Shown one piece after another: positions 17,433 through 25,315 of a stretch of 64,000 bases of DNA (position 1 is its first letter; every line of letters starts with the position of its first letter). This stretch comes from Pseudomonadota bacterium (GTDB lineage: Bacteria > Pseudomonadota > Alphaproteobacteria > Rhizobiales > Pleomorphomonadaceae), in contig JAEZHI010000007.1 of the NCBI GenBank assembly GCA_023436885.1, positions 62,001 through 126,000 of the forward strand, written 5' to 3'. The notes beneath the pieces were generated by a model that worked only from the letters and a program-made list of their open reading frames with translations, searched no databases and was not told the DNA's origin. The position numbers and the translations under genes were made by a program.

Positions 17433-18428
17433 CTATGCCGGCTTGGCGACCACGATCAGGCCTCGGACCGGTGCCCCGCGATCGAACCTCAATGTGTCCC
17501 GCGCGAGCTCCACCACGGCAAGGCCAGCGCCCGCGAGAACGCGCCGAATGTAGGTCTCGCCATGGGCATAACGCAGGCTGTCGCGAAGAACGAGATCGCC
17601 GTCCAGAGCCTCCTCGACGGTGAAGGCAAAGAGACCGTTCGGGAGAAGGCAGGCGGCCACAGCACCGAAGAGTTCATCGAGCGCACCGACATACACCAGC
17701 ACGTCTGCCACGGTGACGAGGTCGTAGCCCTCGTTCCCGCTGCTGAGGAAGGCTGCGGCATCGGAAACAGCGAGGCGCTGGTACCGGTTACCCGCCTCGG
17801 CACGGGCAATCATCTCGGGCGAGAGATCGCAGCCGGCGAAATATTCGACCCGTCCCTTCAGCGCCTCGGCCATCAGACCGGTGCCGCAGCCGAGGTCGGC
17901 TCCGCGAGCAAAATGAGTGTTGGGCCGCGCTTTATCGATAAGGTCGGCAATCAGCCAGGGAGCACGATATCCCAGATCGTTGACCAAAGCCGTTTCGAAG
18001 CGATCGGCGTAATCGTCAAAGAGGCCACGCACATAGGCTTCGGGTGGAGCACTCGGAATCTCGGCAAGCCCAAGAGCCGCGAGCTTCAGAGACACGCCGA
18101 ACAGACCATCGCCATCGCGCCGTGCCGCCTCGCGCAACAGCGGCTCCGCCTCGTCTCGGCGGCCGATGGACACCAAGGCATCTGCCGCCCCCACCAGCGC
18201 CGGGAGCCAGCCGGGAGCTTGCTCCAGGGCTTGCAGATAAAGATCCGCGGCCGCCTCATGATCGCCGGCGTCAAAATAGGCGCGGGCATATTCATAACGG
18301 CGGTCGGCGAGCAGGTCACCGGAAGAGGCAGCGTGCAAAATGAGTACACTCGGCGGAAAGATTGCCGGGTCATCTCGCCAATAGAGCCCGTCGTCAAGAT
18401 GGTTTCGACGACGGAAGCCCGACCTCAA
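17433..18428 (-). CDS. TPR-containing SAM-dependent methyltransferase
   Basis: Up to 331 residues. An N-terminal TPR-like helical segment (about 45-110, EYARAYFDAGDHEAA) is joined to a class I Rossmann methyltransferase (motif I GADLGCGTGLMAEAL, motif II GCDLSPEMI, then YDLVTVADVLVYVG). The fold is clear; the substrate is not. Start is uncertain. A TTG at 18428 overlaps the TGA stop of the TerB-like gene, which would couple the two; a second TTG at 18338 gives an N-terminus closer to related proteins (LHAASSGDLLADRR). Confidence 0.8.
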   Translation of the reverse strand: MRSGFRRRNHLDDGLYWRDDPAIFPPSVLILHAASSGDLLADRRYEYARAYFDAGDHEAAADLYLQALEQAPGWLPALVGAADALVSIGRRDEAEPLLREAARRDGDGLFGVSLKLAALGLAEIPSAPPEAYVRGLFDDYADRFETALVNDLGYRAPWLIADLIDKARPNTHFARGADLGCGTGLMAEALKGRVEYFAGCDLSPEMIARAEAGNRYQRLAVSDAAAFLSSGNEGYDLVTVADVLVYVGALDELFGAVAACLLPNGLFAFTVEEALDGDLVLRDSLRYAHGETYIRRVLAGAGLAVVELARDTLRFDRGAPVRGLIVVAKPA

Positions 18429-18838
18429 CCCAGCTTGCGATAGCGGACGCGAGCCGAATGCTCGATGGCAGCGACAGCGAGCTTATTGAGCGAGAAACGA
18501 TCTTCGAGCATTTGCAGGAACACCAACTCTTCTTGCTCGACCTCGACGTCGGAGGCGGCAACTTCCACGGCCAGTGCATAGGCCGTCTCGTAAAGGCGTT
18601 CGGGCAGCGACATCGCCACACGGTCGAGAATATGGTCAATGCCGTTGACCGACTTCAGATTCTCCGAACAGGCGTCGGCGATTTCGCCGACAGACCCCTC
18701 GAAACCCTGGAACACAGGCAGAAAACTGATAAGCCGCTCGAACTGGTTGAGTTCGCGCTCGGTCATGTTGCGATCGGCGATGGCGGTGGTGACCATAACC
18801 CAGATCAACGCTTCCTGGGCGGACAACGGCTTCTGCAT
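18425..18838 (-). CDS. TerB-like family protein
   Basis: 137-residue all-helical protein. The segment ALIWVMVTTAIADRNMTERELNQF has the TerB pattern of two helices joined by an acidic loop (AIADRNMTE) and the second half repeats it with VAASDVEVEQEELVFL. TerB domains bind metal ions and are named for tellurite resistance, but single TerB proteins like this have no proven role. ATG 18838 has GAGGG 8 bases before it. A GGTCCC-5-GGGACC palindrome lies at 18864-18880, 26 bases upstream. Confidence 0.75.
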   Translation of the reverse strand: MQKPLSAQEALIWVMVTTAIADRNMTERELNQFERLISFLPVFQGFEGSVGEIADACSENLKSVNGIDHILDRVAMSLPERLYETAYALAVEVAASDVEVEQEELVFLQMLEDRFSLNKLAVAAIEHSARVRYRKLG

Positions 18839-18863
18839 GGAACCCTCGGGCAAATTCAAAACA

Positions 18864-18880
18864 GGTCCCTATTTGGGACC
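18864..18880. promoter_or_regulatory. Perfect palindrome before the TerB-like gene
   Basis: GGTCCC, TATTT, GGGACC. It sits in the 209-base divergent region between the TerB-like gene and lysK and could be an operator or a 5' mRNA hairpin of the leftward operon. Confidence 0.35.
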
Positions 18881-18972
18881 GAGGCGGCAAAAGCGCAAGC
18901 ATCCTCTCGGCTGAATATGCGCTCGATCAATCCAGCCGAGCGTCGGAATCGATGCAAAACAGCCGCGTGTCC

Positions 18973-19029
18973 TTGACGTTTCAGGACCTCATCCCTACTG
19001 TCCCGCCCGCCCCGGAAACTCCGGGTTTT
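18973..19029 (+). promoter_or_regulatory. Putative lysK promoter with leader hairpin
   Basis: TTGACG at 18973-18978 and TACTGT at 18996-19001 are 17 bases apart, a sigma-70-like arrangement with an expected start near 19008. Immediately after comes CCCGG-AAACT-CCGGG followed by TTTTC (19011-19029), which resembles a small terminator or a 5' stabilising hairpin 20 bases before the lysK ATG. Confidence 0.45.
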
Positions 19030-19047
19030 CTCGAATAGAGGCAACTG

Positions 19048-20712
19048 ATGACAACCGTTTCTTCCGACCAGCTCTCCGATCCCGCGCTTATCGCCGCGGC
19101 CGGCCGCTCCAAGGCCTGGCCCTTCGAGGAAGCCAAGAAGATCGTGGCGCGGATCGAGAAACGGAAAGACACTTCGAAGCCAGTCATTTTCGAGACCGGC
19201 TATGGCCCGTCGGGCTTGCCGCATATCGGCACCTTCGGCGAGGTGGCGCGCACGACCATGGTACGCCATGCCTTCCGTGTGCTGACTGGCGACAGCGTGC
19301 CAACGCGTCTTCTCTGCTTCTCGGACGACATGGACGGCATGCGCAAGGTGCCGGACAACGTGCCGAACCCAGAACTGCTGCGCGCGAACCTCGGCAAGGC
19401 GCTGACCAACGTGCCGAACCCGTTCGACAACGAGTACAAGAGCTTCGGCCACAACAATAATGCCAAGCTCCGGCAGTTCCTGGACACCTTCGGCTTCGAC
19501 TACGAGTTCATGTCGGCCACCGAAGAGTACAAGAAGGGCACCTTCGACGAGATGCTGCTGCGCATGCTCGCCAAGTACGATGCCGTCATGGAGATCATGC
19601 TGCCGACGCTGCGTGAAGAGCGGCGACGCACCTACTCGCCCTTCCTGCCCGTGCATCCCAAGACGGAAGTCGTCATGCAGGTGCCGGTAGAGGAGCGCAA
19701 CGTCGAGAAGGGGACGATCGTCTGGACCGATCCCGACACCGGCGAGCGCTTCGAGACCCTGGTGACCGGTGGTCATGCCAAGTGCCAGTGGAAGCCGGAC
19801 TGGGCGCTTCGCTGGGCTGCCCTTGGCGTCGACTATGAGATGAGCGGCAAGGACCATATCGACAACGTCAAGACGTCGTCGAAGATCTGCAAGGTGCTGG
19901 GCGGCGTTGCGCCGGACGGCTTCAACTACGAGCTCTTCCTCGACGAAAATGGCGAGAAGATCTCCAAGTCGAAGGGCAACGGCCTTACCATTGATGAGTG
20001 GCTGACCTACGCTTCACCGGATAGCCTGGCACTCTATATGTTCCAAAAGCCGAAGACGGCCAAGCGGCTGTTCTTCGACGTGATCCCGCGTGCTGCCGAC
20101 GAGTATTTCGCATATCTCGACAAGTACCCGACGATGGACATCGACCAGCAGCTGGCCAACCCAGTGTGGCACATCCACTCCGGCAAGGTGCCGGTGACGC
20201 CGGTGCCGGTCAGCTTCTCGATGCTGCTCAACCTCGTTTCGGCCAGCCACGCTCACGACAAGGGCGCGCTCTGGGCCTATATCGGCCGGCATACGCCGGG
20301 CGTGACGCCGGAAACACATCCGAAGCTCGACGAGCTATGCGGCTATGCGCTGGCCTATTACCGGGACCGGGTGAAGCCCTTCGTCACATTCCGCACGCCG
20401 GATGACGAAGAGCGGCAGGCGCTCGCCAAATTGCGCGATGCGCTCGACGCTCTCCCGCCGACCACCGCTGGCGAAGCGATCCAGGACACGGTCCTGGCGG
20501 TTGGCCGGTCGTTCCCGCGCTTCCAGGACCCGTCGAAGAAGAGTCCCGACGGCGGGCCGGGCGTCAGCCTTGAGTGGTTTGCGACGCTCTATCAGGTTCT
20601 GCTCGGTCAGGAGAAAGGGCCTCGCTTCGGCTCCTTCGTCGAGCTCTACGGCCTGAAAGAGACCGTAGCCATGATTGACGCGGCTCTGGCCGGCAAGCTC
20701 GGTCAAGCCTGA
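19048..20712 (+). CDS. lysK: Lysine--tRNA ligase, class I
   Basis: 554-residue cytoplasmic enzyme that charges tRNA-Lys. It is the class I type found in archaea and some bacteria including many alphaproteobacteria, not the class II LysS. Class I signatures are GPSGLPHIGT (HIGH equivalent, about residue 54-62) and KISKSKGNG (KMSKS equivalent, about 304). Length fits the class I family. Its promoter-like sequence and a leader hairpin lie just upstream and a strong terminator follows. Confidence 0.96.
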   Translation: MTTVSSDQLSDPALIAAAGRSKAWPFEEAKKIVARIEKRKDTSKPVIFETGYGPSGLPHIGTFGEVARTTMVRHAFRVLTGDSVPTRLLCFSDDMDGMRKVPDNVPNPELLRANLGKALTNVPNPFDNEYKSFGHNNNAKLRQFLDTFGFDYEFMSATEEYKKGTFDEMLLRMLAKYDAVMEIMLPTLREERRRTYSPFLPVHPKTEVVMQVPVEERNVEKGTIVWTDPDTGERFETLVTGGHAKCQWKPDWALRWAALGVDYEMSGKDHIDNVKTSSKICKVLGGVAPDGFNYELFLDENGEKISKSKGNGLTIDEWLTYASPDSLALYMFQKPKTAKRLFFDVIPRAADEYFAYLDKYPTMDIDQQLANPVWHIHSGKVPVTPVPVSFSMLLNLVSASHAHDKGALWAYIGRHTPGVTPETHPKLDELCGYALAYYRDRVKPFVTFRTPDDEERQALAKLRDALDALPPTTAGEAIQDTVLAVGRSFPRFQDPSKKSPDGGPGVSLEWFATLYQVLLGQEKGPRFGSFVELYGLKETVAMIDAALAGKLGQA

Positions 20713-20736
20713 CGCCAAGACAGCTCTACAATCCGA

Positions 20737-20766
20737 GGGCCGGCGCTTGCGTCGGCCCTTTTCATT
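20737..20766. terminator. Terminator shared by lysK and the facing gene
   Basis: GGGCCG-GCGC...GCGT-CGGCCC followed by TTTTCATTT on the plus strand; read from the other strand the stem is followed by a mixed sequence. It lies 24 bases after the lysK stop and overlaps the last codons of the convergent nuclease-like gene. Confidence 0.8.
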
Positions 20767-21490
20767 TCCCGTTCGGATCGAGATCCGGCGGCTGCAGCCT
20801 GCCGTCTCCATACCGGCCGAGCTTTTCGGTCTTTGCTCTGGTGGCATAGGGAGCCAGCAACGGATCGGCGGGATTGGACGGCACGGCCCATCCGCGGCTC
20901 ACCATGAAGGCCGAGAGGTTCTTGTTGCCAACCCAACAGTCGGCGCTGCTTTCGCCGTCGTCGCTTTTGGGCGTGAAACCGACACAACCAACCGAGCGCG
21001 GTCCGATCAATCGAGCGAGATCGGCGCGGGCGCGGGCTCCGCAGTTCCAGCGCCCGGCCGATCCCTCGCAAATGTCGGAGAAGGCGACACCATCTATGCC
21101 GGCGAGATGGACGATCAGCGCCTGACGATCGCGAATGGTTCGGAATCGGGCGGCATCCAGCACGGTCACTCTGGAAAGCAGCGCATCAAAGCTGTTGGGC
21201 GGTGGCACCGGCGGCATTCCGGTGTCGCGCGCTTCCTGAATATTGCTGGCAACCGCGACAGGCGGCGGCGGGTCGGCCTTGAGGGGTTGCCTAGGTGCGG
21301 GAGGCACTGCGGTGCGGCCAAAATCGAGAATCGTCGGGCGGGTCACCACCAGATCATTGCGTTCCGCGTTTCCCAAAAACCAAAGCAACGCAACTGCTGT
21401 CAGTGCGGGGCCGGCGATCAATGGGGCAATCCAGCGGATCAGAAAGCTCTGTCTTCGTTTCTGTCTGGCCATCGCCTGCGGAATTCCCAT
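20762..21490 (-). CDS. Membrane-anchored thermonuclease-like (SNase) protein
   Basis: About 242 residues. A basic N-terminus and one membrane helix (about 20-38, WIAPLIAGPALTAVALLWF) are followed by a proline-rich linker and a C-terminal domain with an OB-fold SNase look (VTVLDAARFRTIRDRQALIVHLAGIDGVAF, ARADLARLIG, GWAVPSNP). The residues that form the staphylococcal nuclease active site are not clearly kept, so nuclease activity is uncertain. Paired cysteines (C164, C173 region and later) suggest an extracytoplasmic domain. Several starts are possible (21520, 21490, 21472); none has a good ribosome site. Confidence 0.65.
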   Translation of the reverse strand: MGIPQAMARQKRRQSFLIRWIAPLIAGPALTAVALLWFLGNAERNDLVVTRPTILDFGRTAVPPAPRQPLKADPPPPVAVASNIQEARDTGMPPVPPPNSFDALLSRVTVLDAARFRTIRDRQALIVHLAGIDGVAFSDICEGSAGRWNCGARARADLARLIGPRSVGCVGFTPKSDDGESSADCWVGNKNLSAFMVSRGWAVPSNPADPLLAPYATRAKTEKLGRYGDGRLQPPDLDPNGK

Positions 21491-21804
21491 ACCGGAGCGC
21501 ACATGAGGAAAATGCTGCATTCTTGAAAACGGGGCAAGCTGGAGCTCAGAGGTCAGCATTACGCGGGGAATTGATCTCAGCGGGGTGGCATCGCGCCAAC
21601 GGATGCTCTAGTGGTTCGCCACCGATATTTGTGTCCGCTCGATATCGTAAGCCGAGCAAATGCCCGGGTTTTGGACTCCACGCGTTACCTGGCGTTTTCC
21701 AGTGGGGACTGAACTCGATATTTGGTCGCGCGCCCGATGCCTGCCGGTGCGCAAATGCAAATCCTCTCCTTCTCAAGAAAGGCTAAAGCCTTTCGGAGGT
21801 CGCC
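21491..21804. other. Intergenic region with decayed hairpin repeats
   Basis: 314 bases between the nuclease-like gene and the DUF952 gene. Apart from the two degenerate repeat units described at 21608-21775 and the GGAGG ribosome site before 21805, I see nothing coding. The short CDS-like stretches here have no family features. Confidence 0.5.
21608..21775. repeat. Degenerate tandem pair of ~91-bp hairpin units
   Basis: Unit 1 starts CTAGTGGTT at 21608 and contains ATATTTG, 24 bases, then GCAAATG. Unit 2 starts CCAGTGGGG at 21699 and contains ATATTTG, 26 bases, then GCAAATGC. Start-to-start distance is 91 bases, against 92 in the intact pair at 39110/39202, and the motifs and spacings match. 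The outer right ends have decayed. I read it as an old copy of the same paired element. Confidence 0.45.
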
Positions 21805-22158
21805 ATGGATCGTCTCGTCTACAAGATTGTGCCGCGTATGCTGTGGGAGGCTGCCGAAGCAACCGGTGTTTTCGCCGGTGCGTCCATCGACTTCGAGGAT
21901 GGCTTCATCCATCTGTCGTCCGGTGCCCAGGTCAAGGAAACAGCGCGCCTTTACTTCGGCGGCCAGAACGATCTCCTGCTGATCGGAGTCGAGACATCGG
22001 CTCTGGGCGAGGCCCTCAAGTGGGAAGCGTCGCGGGGCGGCGATCTCTTTCCGCACCTTTATGCGCCGCTTGAATTCTCGGCGGTCGACTTCATCGTTCC
22101 GCTACCGATCGGTCCGGATGGCGCACATCAGTTCCCCGACCTGGAGACGGGACGATGA
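21805..22158 (+). CDS. DUF952 domain-containing protein
   Basis: 117-residue small protein of the DUF952 family: YKIVPRMLWEAAEATGVFAGASID, then DGFIHLS (the family signature) and a C-terminal YAPLEFSAVDFI. The fold resembles ADP-ribosyltransferase-like small domains, but the activity is unknown. Its stop overlaps the pyrD start by 4 bases (ATGA), a common arrangement in rhizobia, so it is translated with pyrD. GGAGG lies 6 bases before the ATG. Confidence 0.88.
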   Translation: MDRLVYKIVPRMLWEAAEATGVFAGASIDFEDGFIHLSSGAQVKETARLYFGGQNDLLLIGVETSALGEALKWEASRGGDLFPHLYAPLEFSAVDFIVPLPIGPDGAHQFPDLETGR

Positions 22159-23255
22159 CGCTTTCCGAACTGATCGGCTCGTTGAGCGCCAGCACGCTCC
22201 GGCGTTTCGATCCGGAAATGGCCCACACTCTTGCCGTTTCCGCCATGCGGCTGCATCTGGCGCCCGGCCTCCCCAAACTGGTGGATGACCGCCTCGCCAT
22301 CACTTTCTTCGACATGCGGCTCGACCATCCGGTCGGGCTGGCTGCGGGCTTCGACAAGGACGCCGAGATTGCCGATGTGCTCCTGAAGCAAGGCTTCTCG
22401 CACGTCGAGGTGGGAACCCTGACGCCAAGGCCGCAGCCCGGCAATCCCAAGCCGCGCATTTTTCGCCTGCCAGAGACCGCCGCTGTGATCAATCGCTGCG
22501 GGTTCAACGGCAAGGGCCACGCTCATGCGCTAAAGCAGCTTGAACGTCGAAATGGACGACCAGGCGTGATCGGCGTCAACGTCGGCGCAAACAAGGACAG
22601 TGAAGATCGTACAGCAGATTATGTAACGGGGATCAGGGCCTTCGCGGGTCTCGCGTCATACTTCACGATCAATATCTCTTCCCCCAACACGCCTGGCCTT
22701 CGCGATCTGCAGGCCAGCGCGGCGCTCTCCGACCTGATTGCGCGCGTCATCGAGGCCCGCGACGAGACCACTACTGCCGTTGGCCGAAAGGCCCCGGTGT
22801 TGGTCAAGATCGCCCCCGATCTCGATGAAGCGGCACTGGACGACATTGCCGCAGTGATCGCGGCACGCGGCGCCGATGGTTTGGTGGTCTCGAATACGAC
22901 GCTGTCGCGTAGCGGCGTCTTCGGTCCCACGGCGGCAGAACCCGGCGGCCTTTCGGGCAAACCGCTGTTCGAGCGCTCGACCATCGTGCTCGCCAAGATG
23001 CGCGAAAGAGTCGGCCGTGCGCTGCCAATCATCGGCGTGGGCGGTGTCACCACCGGTGAAGACGCCTATCTCAAGATTGCCGCTGGTGCCAACCTGGTTC
23101 AGGTCTATACGGCCTTCATCTATGGCGGCGGAAACGCCATCAATGCGATCACGCACGATCTGCTTTCACGCATCGAGCGGAGCGGCATTGGTTCGGCAAG
23201 GGCGCTTGCCAGCTCTGACAGCAAAGCCTGGGCGAGCCGGCCCATTCCTGTTTAG
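22155..23255 (+). CDS. pyrD: Dihydroorotate dehydrogenase (quinone), class 2
   Basis: 366-residue FMN enzyme that oxidises dihydroorotate to orotate in pyrimidine synthesis and passes electrons to quinone at the inner membrane. The class 2 N-terminal helix extension is present (about 1-50). Core motifs: AAGFDKDAEI, NRCGFN, the loop with the catalytic serine NISSPNTPGLRDLQ, VKIAPDLD, VVSNTT and GVGGV. It overlaps the DUF952 gene by 4 bases and converges on the SDR gene of the lsr operon. Confidence 0.97.
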   Translation: MTLSELIGSLSASTLRRFDPEMAHTLAVSAMRLHLAPGLPKLVDDRLAITFFDMRLDHPVGLAAGFDKDAEIADVLLKQGFSHVEVGTLTPRPQPGNPKPRIFRLPETAAVINRCGFNGKGHAHALKQLERRNGRPGVIGVNVGANKDSEDRTADYVTGIRAFAGLASYFTINISSPNTPGLRDLQASAALSDLIARVIEARDETTTAVGRKAPVLVKIAPDLDEAALDDIAAVIAARGADGLVVSNTTLSRSGVFGPTAAEPGGLSGKPLFERSTIVLAKMRERVGRALPIIGVGGVTTGEDAYLKIAAGANLVQVYTAFIYGGGNAINAITHDLLSRIERSGIGSARALASSDSKAWASRPIPV

Positions 23256-23295
23256 AACGGGCCGCTCAGAACTCCCTGGCGGGCGTGCAGAGACT

Positions 23296-24087
23296 TCAAA
23301 TGGTATTGAGCACACCGCCATCGACGCGCAGCGCTGCGCCGGTGGTAGCGGAGGCCTGCGGCGAGCAGGTATAGACGACCATGTTCGCAACTTCTTCGAC
23401 GCTCGCGGCGCGCCGAATGATGGAAGACGAACGGTGGGTCATGACGAAGTCGGCCGCCACCTCTTCCAGCGTCTTGCCACTCCGCGTCACTTCGTCCACT
23501 AGCATATCGGCGAATCCTTCCGATAACGTCGGGCCGGGCAAGATGGAATTGACGGTGATGCCGGTGCCAGCCATCCGCTTGGCAAGACCACGCGCGATGG
23601 ACACCATGGCTGTCTTGGAGAAGCCGTAGTGGATCATGTCTTCGGGAATATTGAGGGCTGACTCCGAGGAAATGAACACCACGCGTCCCCAGTTTTGCTT
23701 GGCCATGCCGGGAAGCCAAGCCCGCGACAGGCGGACGCCCGACATTACGTTGATCTCGAAGTAACGGGTCCATTCGTCGTCCGGGGTCTCGAAAAAGTCG
23801 CGCGGACCGAAGATGCCGAGGTTATTGACGAGGATATCGCAGTCGGGGTGGGAGGCAACGATCGCCGCGCAGCCTTCCGCCGTGCCGAGATCGCCGGCGT
23901 AGCCAATGAAATGACCGTTCGGCACCTCGGCTTTGGCGGCGGCAACCGCTTTGTCGACCGCCGCCTGGGTGCGTCCGTTGATAACCACTGTGGCACCGCA
24001 TTCACCAAGCCCCTTGGCAATGGCCAGCCCAATGCCCACAGTGGATCCGGTGACGATGGCACGCTTGCCTGTAAGGTCGATCCGCAT
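23296..24087 (-). CDS. Short-chain dehydrogenase/reductase at the end of the lsr operon
   Basis: 263-residue SDR. Cofactor motif TGSTVGIG (14-21), the structural motif as NNLGIF (normally NNAG), catalytic serine in VFISSESA, and YGFSK as the YxxxK pair. Classical SDRs reduce ketones or oxidise alcohols with NAD(P). It begins 18 bases after the stop of the epimerase, so it is probably the last gene of lsrF-A-C-D-B-G-epimerase-SDR. An SDR is not part of the enteric lsr operon. A role in reducing an AI-2 breakdown product is inference. The ATG follows GGAGACAGCC. Confidence 0.85.
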   Translation of the reverse strand: MRIDLTGKRAIVTGSTVGIGLAIAKGLGECGATVVINGRTQAAVDKAVAAAKAEVPNGHFIGYAGDLGTAEGCAAIVASHPDCDILVNNLGIFGPRDFFETPDDEWTRYFEINVMSGVRLSRAWLPGMAKQNWGRVVFISSESALNIPEDMIHYGFSKTAMVSIARGLAKRMAGTGITVNSILPGPTLSEGFADMLVDEVTRSGKTLEEVAADFVMTHRSSSIIRRAASVEEVANMVVYTCSPQASATTGAALRVDGGVLNTI

Positions 24088-24105
24088 GGCTGTCTCCTTC
24101 GGCGA

Positions 24106-24843
24106 CTAACGGCCGGCTGCTCGGCGCAGTCCGCTCAGATTATCGGCAATGCTGGCACCCGTCTTGAAGACGGCGCTGCCACTGACGATCATATCCGGCC
24201 GGAAACCGGCGGCAATACTAATGGTCGCCGCGGTGATACCGCCGTCGATGGCGATGAGTGGATCGACGCCAGCTTCGGCGGCGAGTTGCCTCAGCCGTCC
24301 GACCTTACGGCCGAGCGCCGCGTCTGGCGCACCACCGCTCCAACCCGGATCGACGGCAAGTAACGTCACCATATCGATCGCGTGCAGAACCGGAGACAAG
24401 ATATCGACCGGCGTTGCCGGATTAAGAGCAACAGCACGCAACACGCGACGCCCAGGCTGCTCTGCCACGTCCACATCCAGCGTGGCGAGCGCCCGATGCA
24501 GATGTGCGAGCCCTTCGGGATGGACGTGCACGATGTCGGCGCCGGCTTTCAGCGTCGCCGGAATGACGGTGAGCGGATCGGCCACCATGAGATGAACGTC
24601 CTTCAGCATCTTCGTCTTTGATGCGGCGACGAGCGGCGGGCCGGCGGTGAAGCCAGGGCAGAAAACGCCATCCATCACGTCGAAGTGCAGAAGCAGGTTG
24701 CCCGCCGTCTCCAGTTCTTCGATGGCGGCGCCATAAGCCATGGCGTCGGCGGCCAGAAGGCCGACGCTGAGCGAGGGCGCAACGCGACGCAGAAAGGCCT
24801 TCAGCGCGTCGCGCGTCGCAAGATCATTCGATGAGGGGAACAT
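24106..24843 (-). CDS. Ribulose-phosphate 3-epimerase family protein (LsrE-like)
   Basis: 245-residue TIM-barrel protein. The metal and catalytic residues of the family are kept: H-x-D in LLHFDVMDG, histidine in DVHLMVADP, and DGGI near the C-terminus. The phosphate-side loop reads VDPGWSGG where the housekeeping enzyme has VNPGFGGQ. Salmonella lsr has a related gene, lsrE, of uncertain function, so the position between lsrG and the SDR makes a specialised epimerase or isomerase for phospho-AI-2 products more likely than a pentose-phosphate role. The start 24843 (MFPSSND) is 10 bases after the lsrG stop with a GAGG site; an in-frame start 36 bases upstream is less likely. Confidence 0.82.
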   Translation of the reverse strand: MFPSSNDLATRDALKAFLRRVAPSLSVGLLAADAMAYGAAIEELETAGNLLLHFDVMDGVFCPGFTAGPPLVAASKTKMLKDVHLMVADPLTVIPATLKAGADIVHVHPEGLAHLHRALATLDVDVAEQPGRRVLRAVALNPATPVDILSPVLHAIDMVTLLAVDPGWSGGAPDAALGRKVGRLRQLAAEAGVDPLIAIDGGITAATISIAAGFRPDMIVSGSAVFKTGASIADNLSGLRRAAGR

Positions 24844-24853
24844 GGCGGCCTCG

Positions 24854-25150
24854 TCAGTCGCGCGGCATGACGCCGACAAACGCCTTGTGGCTGCGCGGCC
24901 CGGTCATGATGTCTTCGAGTTCGGCCTTCACCTTGAGATAGTGTGGTGTCGTCTTGTGGAACTTGACGGCCGCTTCGTCGACAAAGGCTTCGTAGATGGT
25001 GAAGCGGGTCGGCTCGTTGGGGTCCTGCAGCACGTCGAAGCGACGGCAGCCGGGCTCGGCAATGGTGCCTTCGCGGTTGGCGCCAAAAACGCGCAGAAAG
25101 TCATCAACACGATCGGGCTTGACGTTGATCTCAACGAGCGTGACGTGCAT
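24854..25150 (-). CDS. lsrG: Phospho-AI-2 isomerase LsrG (ABM domain)
   Basis: 98-residue antibiotic-biosynthesis-monooxygenase fold protein. MHVTLVEINVKPDRVDDFL, then NREGTIAEPGCRRFDVLQD and FTIYEAFVDEAAVKFHKTTPHY are close to the LsrG pattern. LsrG isomerises phospho-AI-2 (4-hydroxy-5-phosphooxypentane-2,3-dione) to 3-hydroxy-5-phosphooxypentane-2,4-dione, the substrate of LsrF. It follows lsrB after a 165-base gap holding a strong hairpin and precedes the epimerase by 10 bases. The start is the ATG at 25150. Confidence 0.9.
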   Translation of the reverse strand: MHVTLVEINVKPDRVDDFLRVFGANREGTIAEPGCRRFDVLQDPNEPTRFTIYEAFVDEAAVKFHKTTPHYLKVKAELEDIMTGPRSHKAFVGVMPRD

Positions 25151-25188
25151 GGCCGAGGCCTCCAGATTATAGGGGAGTAGAAATGGAT

Positions 25189-25217
25189 GGCCGGCCGCCG
25201 GTGGATGGCGGCCGGCT
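25189..25217 (-). other. Strong intercistronic hairpin between lsrB and lsrG
   Basis: GCCGGCCGCC, a 7-base loop and GGCGGCCGGC (arms 25190-25199 and 25207-25216), plus a wobble pair outside. No T tract follows on the minus strand, so it is not a plain terminator. Its place behind the binding-protein gene fits an mRNA 3'-end stabiliser that raises LsrB over LsrG. The role is inference. Confidence 0.6.
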
Positions 25218-25315
25218 CTCCGGAATCCCGTTCGGCCAATTGGGGGGAGCCGACGGGGGAGGAGCGGACGGCAGACGGGAGGAACCGCCGTCGCGCGTAG
25301 CTTTCAACAGCGAGA

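Noticed and set aside
18856..19857. A 333-codon minus-strand frame over the 5' half of lysK
   Set aside because: Antisense to class I LysRS with HIGT motif; low-complexity codon shadow.
23215..23290. Hairpin around the pyrD stop as a terminator
   Set aside because: The arms have an internal mismatch and there is no T tract on either strand.
25260..25295. GACGGC/GCCGTC repeat after lsrB as a second hairpin
   Set aside because: Only six pairs with a long loop; much weaker than the stem at 25189-25217.
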